The notes under the pieces were generated by a model. That model did not search any database, had not been told where the DNA came from, and saw only the letters and a list, made by a program, of their open reading frames with translations. 64,000 nucleotides of DNA from contig NZ_CANLTL010000004.1 in the NCBI RefSeq assembly GCF_947494015.1, forward strand, positions 240,291 through 304,290. Reading direction: 5' to 3'. The stretch comes from an uncultured Cellulomonas sp. (GTDB lineage: Bacteria; Actinomycetota; Actinomycetes; Actinomycetales; Cellulomonadaceae). Positions 54,682-63,036 of this stretch are shown here, piece by piece (position 1 is the first letter of the stretch; the number at the start of each line of letters is the position of its first letter). The translations under genes and the position numbers were made by a program.

Positions 54682-54701
54682 GCTAGTCAAACTGCTAGTC
54701 A
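54682..54701. repeat. Direct repeat GCTAGTCA x2 next to int
   Basis: GCTAGTCA at 54682-54689 and 54694-54701, spaced 12 bases start to start. The second copy overlaps the int stop codon. Close to the att site, these could be integrase arm-type binding sites. Confidence 0.5.
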
Positions 54702-55858
54702 TCGGTGTGCCCCCCGTCCGAGCCGAAGATGTCGTCCATCGCCCGAGCGCCGCGGGTGAGCACCGGCCGGAGCTCCTTGCGGTACACCGTCTCGGTCACC
54801 TTCGTGCTGGCATGACCGACCAGGTGGGCGATGTCCTCGATCGGCACCCCCGAGCTGGACATGACCGAGACGAAGCTGTGCCGCAGCTCCCGCGGGGTCC
54901 AGTCCTCCGCAGGCAGCCCCGCGGCCGCCACGACGGCTCTGAACCCCCGCCGGACGTTCGCCGCGTCCAGGGGCGTCCCGGTCCGGCTGGCGAACACGAG
55001 GCCATGCTCGCGCCATCGCTCCCCCGCCTCCCGTCGCCACGTCTCCTGCAGCTCGCGGTGCGTGCGGAGAGCGACGACTGCCCGAACGGGTAGCTCGATG
55101 GTTCGGCGCGACCGCCGTGTCTTCGTGTCTCCGTCACTCCGCACCGAACGCCACAGCTCCACGGTGGGCGGCACGTCGGGAGGTCGCCCCTCGAGGTCGA
55201 CGTGCTCCCATCGCAGAGCCCGCAGCTCCTCTGTCCTGGCCCCGGTCAGCAGCGACACCACGACGTACGCGTGCATCGGTGAGCGCTCCGACGCCGTGAT
55301 GACCCGCTTCGCCTGTTGCAGGGTGAGCGACTTGGAGGGCCGGCCCACCTGACCTCGAGGCACGTCGCACAGCAGTGCGACATTCCGACCGACGAGATCA
55401 CGTGCTTCCGCTCGCCGGATCGACATCCTCAAGATCGACAGAAGGCGCTTCACCGTGTCGGTGCTCAGAACCTCAGCCCGACCCGCCAGCCAGGTCTCCA
55501 CCTCTGCGGCGGTCAACGCGCTCAGACGTCTCGCACCGAGCTCGGGGAGCACGTGTGTGATGGCGAGGCTTCGGCGGTTCGCCACCGTGCTATCCCCTCG
55601 GCCGACAAGGCCGTGGTCGAGCCACGACTCGACGGCCTCGCGAACGGTGTACGCGTGTCGCTCGGCCGCGAGTCCGGCGTCCTGCACGCGCTGCGCGTCG
55701 CGGAGCTTCGCCCGGACCTCCGTCTTGGTGCGGCCGCTGATCCACTTAACGCGTCGCTTCCCGTTCGGCCAGTACCCCAGTGAGACGAGCCCGACCCAGC
55801 GTTGGCGCGACTCGTTCCAGTAGAGGCTGCCCTCGCCGTAGCTACGCCGCGCGCCCAC
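54695..55858 (-). CDS. int: Tyrosine site-specific integrase
   Basis: 387 residues from a GTG at 55858. N-terminal arm-binding region (YGEGSLYWNESRQRWVGLVSLGYWPNGKRRVKWISGRTKTEVR), SAM-like core-binding domain (AVESWLDHGLV...), and a catalytic domain with Arg in LLTGARTEELRALRW, RELRHSFVSVMSSSG (the usual first His is Arg, as often in this group), VGHASTKVTETVY with the final nucleophile Tyr. It overlaps the xis stop by 17 bases and is read toward tRNA-Val(GAC). Confidence 0.95.
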   Translation of the reverse strand: MGARRSYGEGSLYWNESRQRWVGLVSLGYWPNGKRRVKWISGRTKTEVRAKLRDAQRVQDAGLAAERHAYTVREAVESWLDHGLVGRGDSTVANRRSLAITHVLPELGARRLSALTAAEVETWLAGRAEVLSTDTVKRLLSILRMSIRRAEARDLVGRNVALLCDVPRGQVGRPSKSLTLQQAKRVITASERSPMHAYVVVSLLTGARTEELRALRWEHVDLEGRPPDVPPTVELWRSVRSDGDTKTRRSRRTIELPVRAVVALRTHRELQETWRREAGERWREHGLVFASRTGTPLDAANVRRGFRAVVAAAGLPAEDWTPRELRHSFVSVMSSSGVPIEDIAHLVGHASTKVTETVYRKELRPVLTRGARAMDDIFGSDGGHTDD

Positions 55859-56087
55859 CGTCGCCGCCCGCCGCTCGCATGAGCTCCGCCACGTAGTCGT
55901 CGATCGCCGCTCTGGGCACCAGCCGTCGACGACCGACGGTCACCGTCACCAGCCGACGCGACCTGATCAGCTCGTACAGCTGGGTCCGGCTCAGGTTGAG
56001 CAGCGCCATCGTCTCGGGCACGTCGTACAGCACACGCCCGGGCGTCACCCCCTGCGGCATCAGTGTTGAACCCTTACTCACTGCCAT
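55842..56087 (-). CDS. xis: Excisionase (helix-turn-helix)
   Basis: 81 residues from the ATG at 56087. MerR-like winged HTH of the excisionase family: YDVPETMALLNLSRTQLYELIRSRRLVTVTVGRRRLVPRAAIDDYV. Overlaps rep by 10 bases and int by 17, so all three are translationally coupled. It should bend DNA for excision with the integrase. Confidence 0.9.
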   Translation of the reverse strand: MAVSKGSTLMPQGVTPGRVLYDVPETMALLNLSRTQLYELIRSRRLVTVTVGRRRLVPRAAIDDYVAELMRAAGGDGGRAA

Positions 56088-57721
56088 CGCCCCCGCTCTC
56101 GTTCGGTCCGCTCCTCTGCCGAAAGACTGTCCACAGCCGCCACGGGCGGGCCGGCACGCTGACAGACAGCGGCGCCGACCATGACCTCACGCGCCCGTTC
56201 GTACTCCGCACGCCACCGCCGCGCCTCGACGACGCTGCCCATCACGACGCGGGCGTAGTCGAGCGCGGACACGGGGACGTCCTGCCAGGTGTAGCGGGGA
56301 AGCCCATCCGTGTGGAGGACCTCCGCTGCCATCCGTTCCGCCGCGGGCGCCTCGATACCGGCGGCCTGAAGCGCCGCTCGGACGACGGCGGCACGGTCCG
56401 CCCGGTGCTCGGTCAAGGTCTTCCCCGACCAGCTCCGCGAGACAAGCACCCGCCGCCCACCGACCCCGAGGTGCTCCCGGTCGTGCGCCTTCGCTGGGCA
56501 TCGCCCCGGCACGAGTCCGGGCCCGGCGTTGTACGGCTGGACTCCGAAGCGGAGCCAGTTCGCGCACTCCTTGGAGCAGGGCAGCCAGCGGACCTCGTGG
56601 TGCAAACGGTCGATATGGGCCTCATAGGCGACGTCCACCGCGTCGTCATCGGCGTACGTCTCCGCGACCGCCTTAGTGAGGTACTTCGTCAGGTACCGCA
56701 CCGCGCGATCGGCGTCCGGAGTCCCGCCGACGATGCCCTTGATGTCGACCTGCGAGCCGAGCCGCATGACGTGCGCAGGTCTCGTGCCCGGCAGTTCGTC
56801 GCCGAGGGCGTCGACGGCCTGCTGCCAGGTCGGCAGCGCCATACCGGTGTCCGGGTCGCGGTAGTCGGCGCCATCCCACACCGGGAGGCGGTGGTCGTAC
56901 ACCGGGGTCTCCATCTGCGGCCACCACAGCTGAAAGTACGTGGCTTTCGTGACAGCCCTGAGGGTGGCTCTCGGGATCGCGCCACGGATGGCGACGTGGA
57001 AGTGCGGCGCGAGGCGGCGTTGCGCCTCCACAGCACCGAAGTACTGCGCCCTGTAGCCCGCGCAGCGGCGCAGGTTCTGCACCCACCGATCCAGCAGCTT
57101 CGAGAAGTGGAGAGCATCCAACGCGGCACGACGGTAGTCGTACCGAGCTGGGTCGACCGGCGCGCCGGTGAACGGGCGGACCTTGCCGTACGACGGAAGT
57201 GTCAGCGTCACGAACATCGACGGCTGGTACATCTTGCCGTCGGGAGCCGTGAAGGTCCGGCCGACGGTCCGGTTCTCGACCGGACGAGTGGGCAGGTCCG
57301 GAGCGTCGGCGCGGCGACGGGTCGACCGCGTCTGACGCGCAACCTCGTCGCCAACGTCCTCTTGCTCGCCGGCGTCGTTCTCCTCGGCCGGGCAGCTGTC
57401 GGGGCCGCCCGCGTGCTCCACCGTGGCGGGATCCACGGCAGGCTCGACGGCGGCGTGCCAGCCCTCCGCGCACTGCGTCATCCGTAGGCGGCGCGCGTTG
57501 GACGCGCAGCTCGGGCATCGGGACTCGCGAGTCGATCCGCACCGGATCGCGACCGTGGTGACGACCCCGGTGGCACGGTCGGTGACCCGCCGGACGACAG
57601 GACGAACACAGACCGCCTGCTCGATCGCCAACTCACGCACCACGTCGTCGCCGATAGCCGGCCTGCTGGCGCGTCCCGATGCGAGCGCCGGAGCGCGCCG
57701 CTCGGCAAGGAGAGTCGTCAT
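56078..57721 (-). CDS. RepSA-like rolling-circle replication initiator
   Basis: 547 residues from the ATG at 57721. HUH endonuclease: motif 2 APHFHVAIRGAIPRATLR and motif 3 region VRYLTKYLTKAVAETY holding the catalytic Tyr. An N-terminal zinc-like CGSTRESRCPSCASNARRLR motif is typical of the AICE initiators. This nicks a double-strand origin for plasmid-like rolling-circle replication of the excised element. The four-base ATGA overlap couples it to the translocase gene. Confidence 0.93.
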   Translation of the reverse strand: MTTLLAERRAPALASGRASRPAIGDDVVRELAIEQAVCVRPVVRRVTDRATGVVTTVAIRCGSTRESRCPSCASNARRLRMTQCAEGWHAAVEPAVDPATVEHAGGPDSCPAEENDAGEQEDVGDEVARQTRSTRRRADAPDLPTRPVENRTVGRTFTAPDGKMYQPSMFVTLTLPSYGKVRPFTGAPVDPARYDYRRAALDALHFSKLLDRWVQNLRRCAGYRAQYFGAVEAQRRLAPHFHVAIRGAIPRATLRAVTKATYFQLWWPQMETPVYDHRLPVWDGADYRDPDTGMALPTWQQAVDALGDELPGTRPAHVMRLGSQVDIKGIVGGTPDADRAVRYLTKYLTKAVAETYADDDAVDVAYEAHIDRLHHEVRWLPCSKECANWLRFGVQPYNAGPGLVPGRCPAKAHDREHLGVGGRRVLVSRSWSGKTLTEHRADRAAVVRAALQAAGIEAPAAERMAAEVLHTDGLPRYTWQDVPVSALDYARVVMGSVVEARRWRAEYERAREVMVGAAVCQRAGPPVAAVDSLSAEERTERERGRWQ

Positions 57722-59175
57722 GCCGCGCTCCGCGTCTCTGCTGCCGTCATGTCCGCCGACGTCCCGTACTCCGCGACGAGCGCGTCGATGTGTTGGTCGG
57801 TGAAGTGCGGGAACCGCACGCGCAGAGGTTCAGCGACCCCCTCGATGCCGACGTACCCGGTCCCGGGCATGGACTCAGCGATCCGGTCGCACCGAGCTCC
57901 GCGATCGCGCGCTCCCGCTCCGAGCACCAGCGCGACCTGGTCAGCCTCCGACAATCGCAGGGCGATCCTGGTCGGGAACAGGTCCCGGACAGTGACAACC
58001 TCTTTGCGGGGATCTTGAACGGCGCCGACCACGCTCACACCCACCGCGCGGCCCTGCGACAGCAGCAGCGACAGCGCCGCACCGATACGTCGCTTCGCTT
58101 CCCGATCGGTGATGTACGCGGTGAGGTTTGCCAGCTCGTCGATCAGGACCACGATCAGCGGCTCCTCCTCCGTCGGGCTGTGGAGTCGGGTGATCCCCCG
58201 CAGGCGTGCCTGGCGTCGCCGCATGATCGAGACGGCGTCCTCCAACGCCCGCGCGAACTCGATCTCGTAGTCGCCGCCGTCATCCGGATCGCCGTAGACG
58301 AATCGGTCGAACAGCGGCCTCCCCGCGGCCAGCTCCATGCCACCCTTCGGGTCGAGCGCCCACACCCGGGCCGTGCGGTCGCGGATGGCCGGCGCCAGGC
58401 CCGCGACGATGGCCCAGAGAACCGACCCCTTGCCCGATCCCGTTGCACCGACCACGAGCACATGACTTCCGAGAAGGCGAAGCCGATAGCGCCGTCCGTC
58501 CTCTTGGACAGCAACGGCCAGCGCCGCGGCGTCCGAGGTGCGGGACCGAAACGGTGAGACCTCCGCCAGGAGCATGTCTGCCACAAGAAGCCAGAGCTCG
58601 AGGTCTCGGCTCCGTCCGGGAACGGTGCGAACTCGACACTCCGGCACGCCGAAGGTCTGCGCCAGGCGTGGAGCTCGACCAGTCCAGTCCTCGAGGACCT
58701 GGCCTGCGAGCATCCGCACGCGTACTCGGTCCACACCAGCCCGACTGCGCACGCCGACCAGCGCCGGTAGCCGCCGCTCCCCGTTGATGCCGGCGTCAAG
58801 TCCCGTCGTCACCATGGCGGTTTCCCAGGCGGGGCGGTACACGCGCGCCGACCGCCACGAGCCGGCTATGCGCTCCGTCACCCAGGCGGAGAAGGTTTCC
58901 GGCGCCCGGAGTCGCCACGTCGCGAGAAGCGCGGCGCTGATCGCCGCTCCCACGGCGAGGGCGCCAACGCCGTGCTTGGTCGCCATCCACACGACGACGG
59001 CCACCACCACACTCCCCGCCCCGAATCGGCGGTGACGCGACACCCAGCGCATCGCGCCAAATATTTGGCGCAGCGCCACCCGGGCAGCGCGGAGGCTCAG
59101 TGGAACCAGCCGCACCAGTGCGGCCAACGCCGAGCCGGCCATCACGCACAGTGCGACGACGCCGATGGCCCACAC
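57718..59175 (-). CDS. FtsK/SpoIIIE-type DNA translocase (TraSA-like)
   Basis: 485 residues if the GTG at 59175 is used, five bases after the Pra-like stop; the ORF is open to 59325, but that part overlaps the Pra-like gene. Two to four membrane helices (VWAIGVVALCVMAGSALAALV, GVGALAVGAAISAALLATW), then an FtsK ATPase: Walker A GATGSGKGSVLWAIVAG, VWALDPKGGMEL, and Walker B LIVVLIDELANLTA. In AICEs this single protein moves double-stranded DNA between mycelia or cells. It follows the Pra-like gene. Confidence 0.9.
   Translation of the reverse strand: MWAIGVVALCVMAGSALAALVRLVPLSLRAARVALRQIFGAMRWVSRHRRFGAGSVVVAVVVWMATKHGVGALAVGAAISAALLATWRLRAPETFSAWVTERIAGSWRSARVYRPAWETAMVTTGLDAGINGERRLPALVGVRSRAGVDRVRVRMLAGQVLEDWTGRAPRLAQTFGVPECRVRTVPGRSRDLELWLLVADMLLAEVSPFRSRTSDAAALAVAVQEDGRRYRLRLLGSHVLVVGATGSGKGSVLWAIVAGLAPAIRDRTARVWALDPKGGMELAAGRPLFDRFVYGDPDDGGDYEIEFARALEDAVSIMRRRQARLRGITRLHSPTEEEPLIVVLIDELANLTAYITDREAKRRIGAALSLLLSQGRAVGVSVVGAVQDPRKEVVTVRDLFPTRIALRLSEADQVALVLGAGARDRGARCDRIAESMPGTGYVGIEGVAEPLRVRFPHFTDQHIDALVAEYGTSADMTAAETRSAA
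59054..59071. other. Perfect 18-base palindrome within the translocase gene
   Basis: GCGCCAAATATTTGGCGC is perfectly symmetric and AT-centred in a very GC-rich gene. On the coding strand it spells ...Gln-Ile-Phe-Gly... with an ATA Ile and a TTT Phe codon, both rare in this genome. A DNA-level role (clt transfer locus or origin) is possible. Confidence 0.5.
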
Positions 59176-59180
59176 GGCGC

Positions 59181-59633
59181 CTACGCCACCTTGGTTGAGA
59201 ACGACGTGCTGGAAGCACTCTTCGCCGATGCCATCCCGTCGGCACGGAATGACCACGCCGACTGGGCCCGACAGCGGTGCGGCCTCCCTGGCTCCGGGGC
59301 GGCGCAACGCGACGAGTCGACCCATGGCGTCGCCGTGAGGTTCTCGAAGATCACCAGGGTGAACGGAGACGCCCCGTCGTTGGCCGGCGGCACCGGCTGG
59401 TGCTTCGCCGCGATCTTGACCGTAACGGTCTTGGACTTCTTCGGCGCGTCCGGATCGGCATCCAGCACGTCGACCGACCAGACCGGCAGACCGCTGTCCT
59501 TGTCGACGTCCTGCACCTTCGTCTCCCGAGTCGACTTCTCGAAGTCGTGCACGGGCGTTACCTCCGAGACGAGGTACGCACCCATCGGGAAGACGTCGTT
59601 GTGAGCGACCTTGAACCTGCGTGCCAGTGCCAT
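59181..59633 (-). CDS. Pra-like plasmid replication, integration and excision activator
   Basis: 150 residues from the ATG at 59633 with AAGGGG upstream; the 176-residue start is not supported. The pattern NDVFPMGAYLVSEVTPVHDFEKSTRETKVQDVDKDSGLPVWSVDVLDADP, then KTVTVKIAAKHQPVPP and AQSAWSFRADGM, is that of the AICE protein annotated as replication/integration/excision activator (Pra type). It probably controls the rep-xis-int genes downstream. Confidence 0.88.
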   Translation of the reverse strand: MALARRFKVAHNDVFPMGAYLVSEVTPVHDFEKSTRETKVQDVDKDSGLPVWSVDVLDADPDAPKKSKTVTVKIAAKHQPVPPANDGASPFTLVIFENLTATPWVDSSRCAAPEPGRPHRCRAQSAWSFRADGMASAKSASSTSFSTKVA

Positions 59634-59715
59634 TGCGTTCCCCTTCCGCGGCCAGAGCCCCAGCGGCTCAGGACCATGGGACTGCTCGCCGCCAGGACGA
59701 GAACACCGCATGGAG

Positions 59716-59733
59716 GGACGTTTTAGGACGTCC
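59716..59733. promoter_or_regulatory. Inverted repeat operator between the Pra-like and XRE genes
   Basis: GGACGT-TTTAGG-ACGTCC, perfect 6-bp arms around a 6-base spacer, in the 140-base divergent gap. A good candidate operator for the XRE regulator, controlling both the element genes and itself. Confidence 0.6.
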
Positions 59734-59738
59734 TTCCA

Positions 59739-59767
59739 TTGACAATCCGTCCCAACGAGCGGACCGT
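59739..59767 (+). promoter_or_regulatory. Promoter of the XRE/DUF5919 gene (leaderless)
   Basis: A consensus TTGACA (59739-59744) is followed after 17 bases by GACCGT (59762-59767), only six bases before the ATG at 59774. No ribosome site is visible, so a leaderless transcript starting at the ATG is likely. Confidence 0.6.
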
Positions 59768-59773
59768 CGTGGC

Positions 59774-60532
59774 ATGGCCAATGAGAGGCTGCGATCCGCC
59801 ATCGCCGTATCCGGACTCACCGCGTCAACCCTGAGCGCGCGGGTTGGCGTCGATCCGAAGACCATCGAGCGGTGGGTCGCCACCCACCGAACGCCGCATC
59901 CGGCCAACCGCCAAGCGCTGTGTGCCGCCCTCAACCGCGACGAGGAATTCCTCTGGCCGAGTCTCGTGTCGACGACCCGCGCTCAGTCGGCCAGCCAAGC
60001 GGAAGTCGTCGCTGTGTACGCCAACCGCGCGTCGGTCCCCCCGGGCACGTGGCAGTCGCTGATCGAGGGCGCGAGGGAGTCCATCGACGTCCTCGCCTTC
60101 GCCGCTAGCTTCCTCCACGACACGATTCCCGACTTCCACCAGCTCCTCGTCGCCCGTGCCCACGCAGGGGTGCGTGTTCGTCTGCTCTTCGGCGATCCGA
60201 ACGGGGCTGCCGTCCGACTCCGCGGAGAGGAAGAAGGCATCGGGGGCTCACTGGCCGACAAGTGCACGCTCACGTGGAAGTACGCGCGCCGATGCCTCGC
60301 TACTCCCGGGCTCGAGGCGCGCGCTCACGACACGACGCTCTACTCGTCGATCTTCCGCTGCGACGAGGATCTCCTCGCGAACACCCACACCTACGGCTCC
60401 CCAGCGAACCAGGCACCGGTCGTGCACTTGCATCGCGTCGCCGGCGGCCGGCTGTTCGCCAACTTCATGGACTCGTTCGACCGCGTGTGGCAGACGGCCC
60501 GCACTGTCGACGGGTCGTACACGCTCGCGTAG
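59774..60532 (+). CDS. XRE-family regulator with DUF5919-type C-terminus
   Basis: 252 residues from the ATG at 59774. The N-terminal HTH (RLRSAIAVSGLTASTLSARVGVDPKTIERWVA) is followed by ~170 residues of the type found in XRE/DUF5919 proteins of actinobacteria: SIDVLAFAASFLHDTIPDFHQLLVARAHAGVRVRLLFGDPNGAA and HDTTLYSSIFRCDEDLLANTHTYG, which resembles a phospholipase D-like half fold. The ligand is unknown. Placed divergently from the mobility operon and just before a NUDIX gene, it is likely the element's main repressor or sensor. Confidence 0.88.
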   Translation: MANERLRSAIAVSGLTASTLSARVGVDPKTIERWVATHRTPHPANRQALCAALNRDEEFLWPSLVSTTRAQSASQAEVVAVYANRASVPPGTWQSLIEGARESIDVLAFAASFLHDTIPDFHQLLVARAHAGVRVRLLFGDPNGAAVRLRGEEEGIGGSLADKCTLTWKYARRCLATPGLEARAHDTTLYSSIFRCDEDLLANTHTYGSPANQAPVVHLHRVAGGRLFANFMDSFDRVWQTARTVDGSYTLA

Positions 60533-60542
60533 CGTCGCGGTC

Positions 60543-61013
60543 ATGGCTCGGATCGACTACGTCGACGACCCCAACGCACCCGCCGCCAACAGCGTCGTGC
60601 CGTCGGTCGTCGCCATCGTCACCGACGACCAGGGGCGGGTCCTCCTCATCCACAAGACCGACAACGACCTCTGGGCGCTGCCGGGTGGCGGACACGAGAT
60701 CGGCGAGTCGATCGCCGACACCGTCGTCCGCGAGGTCAAGGAGGAGACCGGCTACGACGTCGTGGTCGACCGTGTCACCGGCCTCTACACGAACCCTCGT
60801 CACGTCATGGCGTACGACGACGGCGAGGTGCGCCAGCAGTTCTCGATCGCTTTTCGCGCTCGTCTGCGGGGCGGGTCACCGCAGACCAGTAGCGAAAGCA
60901 AGGCCGTCGAGTGGGTCGCCCCCCACCACATCGACACGCTGCCGCTCCACCCCTCCATGCGGCTCCGCATCGTACACGCGCTAGAGGACAGACATACGCC
61001 GTACGTCGGCTAG
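60543..61013 (+). CDS. NUDIX hydrolase of the element
   Basis: 156 residues from the ATG at 60543, ten bases after the XRE stop. The Nudix box is complete: GGGHEIGESIADTVVREVKEETGYDV. NUDIX genes are recurrent in AICEs and lie beside XRE regulators, suggesting production or removal of a nucleotide-type signal; not shown. The 3' end overlaps the convergent HD gene by 33 bases. Confidence 0.9.
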   Translation: MARIDYVDDPNAPAANSVVPSVVAIVTDDQGRVLLIHKTDNDLWALPGGGHEIGESIADTVVREVKEETGYDVVVDRVTGLYTNPRHVMAYDDGEVRQQFSIAFRARLRGGSPQTSSESKAVEWVAPHHIDTLPLHPSMRLRIVHALEDRHTPYVG

Positions 61014-61547
61014 CGCGACCCGCCTTGACGCTCTCTCCGAAGCTTGACGAAGCCCCGGCATCGCCCGCTCAACCGCACGGAACACGGCGTCGTCCCGCTC
61101 GTACCGCGCGAAGATCTCAGCGAACCGCTCATCGATCGACACGAGCTCGCCGTCGGGGCCCGATGTCATGTCGGCCCACACCAGAACGTCCAGCAGGTCC
61201 TCCGGTGGGGCAGCGAACTCAGAGAGCTCCCGAGAAAGCCCCCGCTCGTCCGCTTCGATGGCGGCTCCGGAATGATGTGCGACGAGCGACACAACCAGCT
61301 CGCTCGTGCCGCATCGACGTAGGTAGCGGGCTCCGTCGAGGGCGTGAAAGCCCGTGTCCATGATCGCGCGGCCGTAGCCGACGTCGTGCAGCCACGCCGC
61401 CGACCCAACGTCCTCGGGCAGCGCGAGCAGCTGGCACGCCGCTTCGGCTCGGCGGCCGACGGTACGGACGTGTGACCACCGCGGCTCCATCCCGCCGACG
61501 TGCCGACGCGCCACCTCCTCGGCGGCTCCCCACGCCGCAAATCCCAT
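60981..61547 (-). CDS. HD-domain protein
   Basis: 188 residues from the ATG at 61547 with GGTGAG upstream; the 263-residue start is not supported. HD phosphohydrolase pattern: WSHVRTVGRRAEAACQLLALPEDVGSAAWLHDVGYG, with the HD pair, and a later His pair in LVAHHSGAA. It converges on the NUDIX gene. XRE, NUDIX and HD genes together suggest a nucleotide-signal module in the element. Confidence 0.85.
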   Translation of the reverse strand: MGFAAWGAAEEVARRHVGGMEPRWSHVRTVGRRAEAACQLLALPEDVGSAAWLHDVGYGRAIMDTGFHALDGARYLRRCGTSELVVSLVAHHSGAAIEADERGLSRELSEFAAPPEDLLDVLVWADMTSGPDGELVSIDERFAEIFARYERDDAVFRAVERAMPGLRQASERASRRVALADVRRMSVL

Positions 61548-61773
61548 GAGCTCACCGTAGCTACCGCTCCTGACACTTTGAGCTACCGCGGTCGAGGACG
61601 CCGACGCCTCGAGCCTGCGCGCACGGTCCGCGGCATGAGCGAACGCCGGCAGCGCAGCCTCGTGGTGGCATGACCGTCGTCTCCTCACCTCTGGTGCAGT
61701 CTCAACCCGATGCGAGGTGGCCAGATCTAAGCCGTCGCCATACCTGCCGTCGCGCTCGAGCTGCCCACCCACT

Positions 61774-61965
61774 TCATCGGGCCGGGCGGCTCGTTAGCCA
61801 TGCGGTACCGGCGCCTACGCCGAAACCAACCCAGAAGCACACGAACCAGACCCAGGCGGCCGAGTCGAAGACAAACTCACTCAGCGCGACCCCAATAAGT
61901 CCGGCGGGCACCGCCGCGACGAAGCCCCATTGCACTAGCCGACGTGATCGCACGTTGTTGGTCAC
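61774..61965 (-). CDS. Small membrane protein
   Basis: 63 residues from a GTG at 61965 (the track gives 79 from 62013). Two hydrophobic segments: WGFVAAVPAGLIGVALSEFVF and WVWFVCFWVGFGVGAGTAW, then a short polar tail. Not recognised. The 226-base region between this gene and the HD gene shows no other gene or att sequence. Confidence 0.5.
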   Translation of the reverse strand: MTNNVRSRRLVQWGFVAAVPAGLIGVALSEFVFDSAAWVWFVCFWVGFGVGAGTAWLTSRPAR

Positions 61966-62196
61966 GGCGCCATCATGCCCGACTCGTCCCGCCGCATTTT
62001 GCAGCGGGCACACCCGGACGAGCGAACCTCGGGCCTTCGGCTAGGGCACGGTCATCGGCACGACCGACCAAGCCCGACACTGACCGTCGAGCCGCGCGCG
62101 ACGTGCGGCATGACCGCGCGCCCGACGACCCTGCTGTGGTCGACGTCAAGAGAGCGCATAGCGCCGCCTGGCGTCCGCACGGTCTAGCCTCCGGGC

Positions 62197-62475
62197 ATGT
62201 CACAGGACGAGAAGCGCCCGGAGGTGCCGGCTCACGAGGTGCTCGGTGACCTCACGGTTGCCCCGCTACCGGCCGGCGGAGTCGCGGAGGCCGCGTTCCT
62301 CATGGTCAAGTTGGACAACGGCGAGTGGTGCGCGCGGAGTGTAGGCGCGTTGTACAACCGCGTCGAATTCCTTGGCCAGCTGGTGGCGTACACGCACGCT
62401 CTCACTCGGGACGAGGCTGCCGGTTGGTTCGATGACAGTGAGACCGCCGCGGAGGACGGCGCCGCGGGCTCGTGA
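62197..62475 (+). CDS. Small hypothetical protein
   Basis: 92 residues from the ATG at 62197. No ribosome site; TAGCCT about ten bases upstream could be a -10 for a leaderless transcript. Contains VKLDNGEWCARSVGALYNRVEFLGQLVAYTHALTRDEAAGWF, with an acidic tail. No family recognised. Confidence 0.6.
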   Translation: MSQDEKRPEVPAHEVLGDLTVAPLPAGGVAEAAFLMVKLDNGEWCARSVGALYNRVEFLGQLVAYTHALTRDEAAGWFDDSETAAEDGAAGS

Positions 62476-62556
62476 GCAAACGCCGCCGGGACAGCGGCAT
62501 TACCGCGCGGACGATGCGGCGCTCGACCAAGCGGCATCCGCTGCTAGAGGCAACCG

Positions 62557-62889
62557 CTACCGATGACCGCTGCCCCTGGTTTGCGCCGTCGCGGCGCCGC
62601 TGACCCGCCAGTTGAGAGACGTATCGGCAGCCAACGGCTCCCACTCGGTCCATCCGGCGTCCTCACGGCGACGGCGGACAATGCCAGTAGGCGACTTATC
62701 GATACCGCGGACCTCAGCTGGTCCGACGACGCGAACGGGGCGAGCGTCGTTGCGGATCTGCTTCTTGTGGAGCCCTGCGGCGCGGATGCGTCGGGTCGCC
62801 TCTACCGGCTTGCTCGCGGCCACCGCCACCTCTGCTGTCCAACTGCCCGCGTCGGCGTCTTCGACTTCGAAGACGTACACCTGCTCCAT
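62557..62889 (-). CDS. Hypothetical protein
   Basis: 110 residues from the ATG at 62889 (62901 is an alternative). The sequence EQVYVFEVEDADAGSWTAEVAVAASKPVEATRRIRAAGLHKKQIRNDARPVRV and GWTEWEPLAADTSLNWRVSG looks like a real globular protein, of a small actinobacterial group with no assigned function. Confidence 0.7.
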   Translation of the reverse strand: MEQVYVFEVEDADAGSWTAEVAVAASKPVEATRRIRAAGLHKKQIRNDARPVRVVGPAEVRGIDKSPTGIVRRRREDAGWTEWEPLAADTSLNWRVSGAATAQTRGSGHR

Positions 62890-63036
62890 GTCCAGCAGCA
62901 TCGCAGGCAGCACAACGGTGCGCCCGTGCAGCGGCAGATCCGGGCGAGCGTAGCCGCCCTCAACGCGGCATGTGCGGACGCGCGGCCAGGTCGACTTCCG
63001 TCTTCGCGTCTCGGGTCCGGACACTACGGTTGCACG

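Noticed and set aside
57718-59325. Translocase start at 59325
   Set aside because: The first ~50 residues overlap the Pra-like gene and look like shadow; GTG 59175 lies just after the Pra-like stop and before the first membrane helix.
61044-61322. 92-residue plus-strand ORF in the HD gene
   Set aside because: Antisense shadow of the HD-domain gene.
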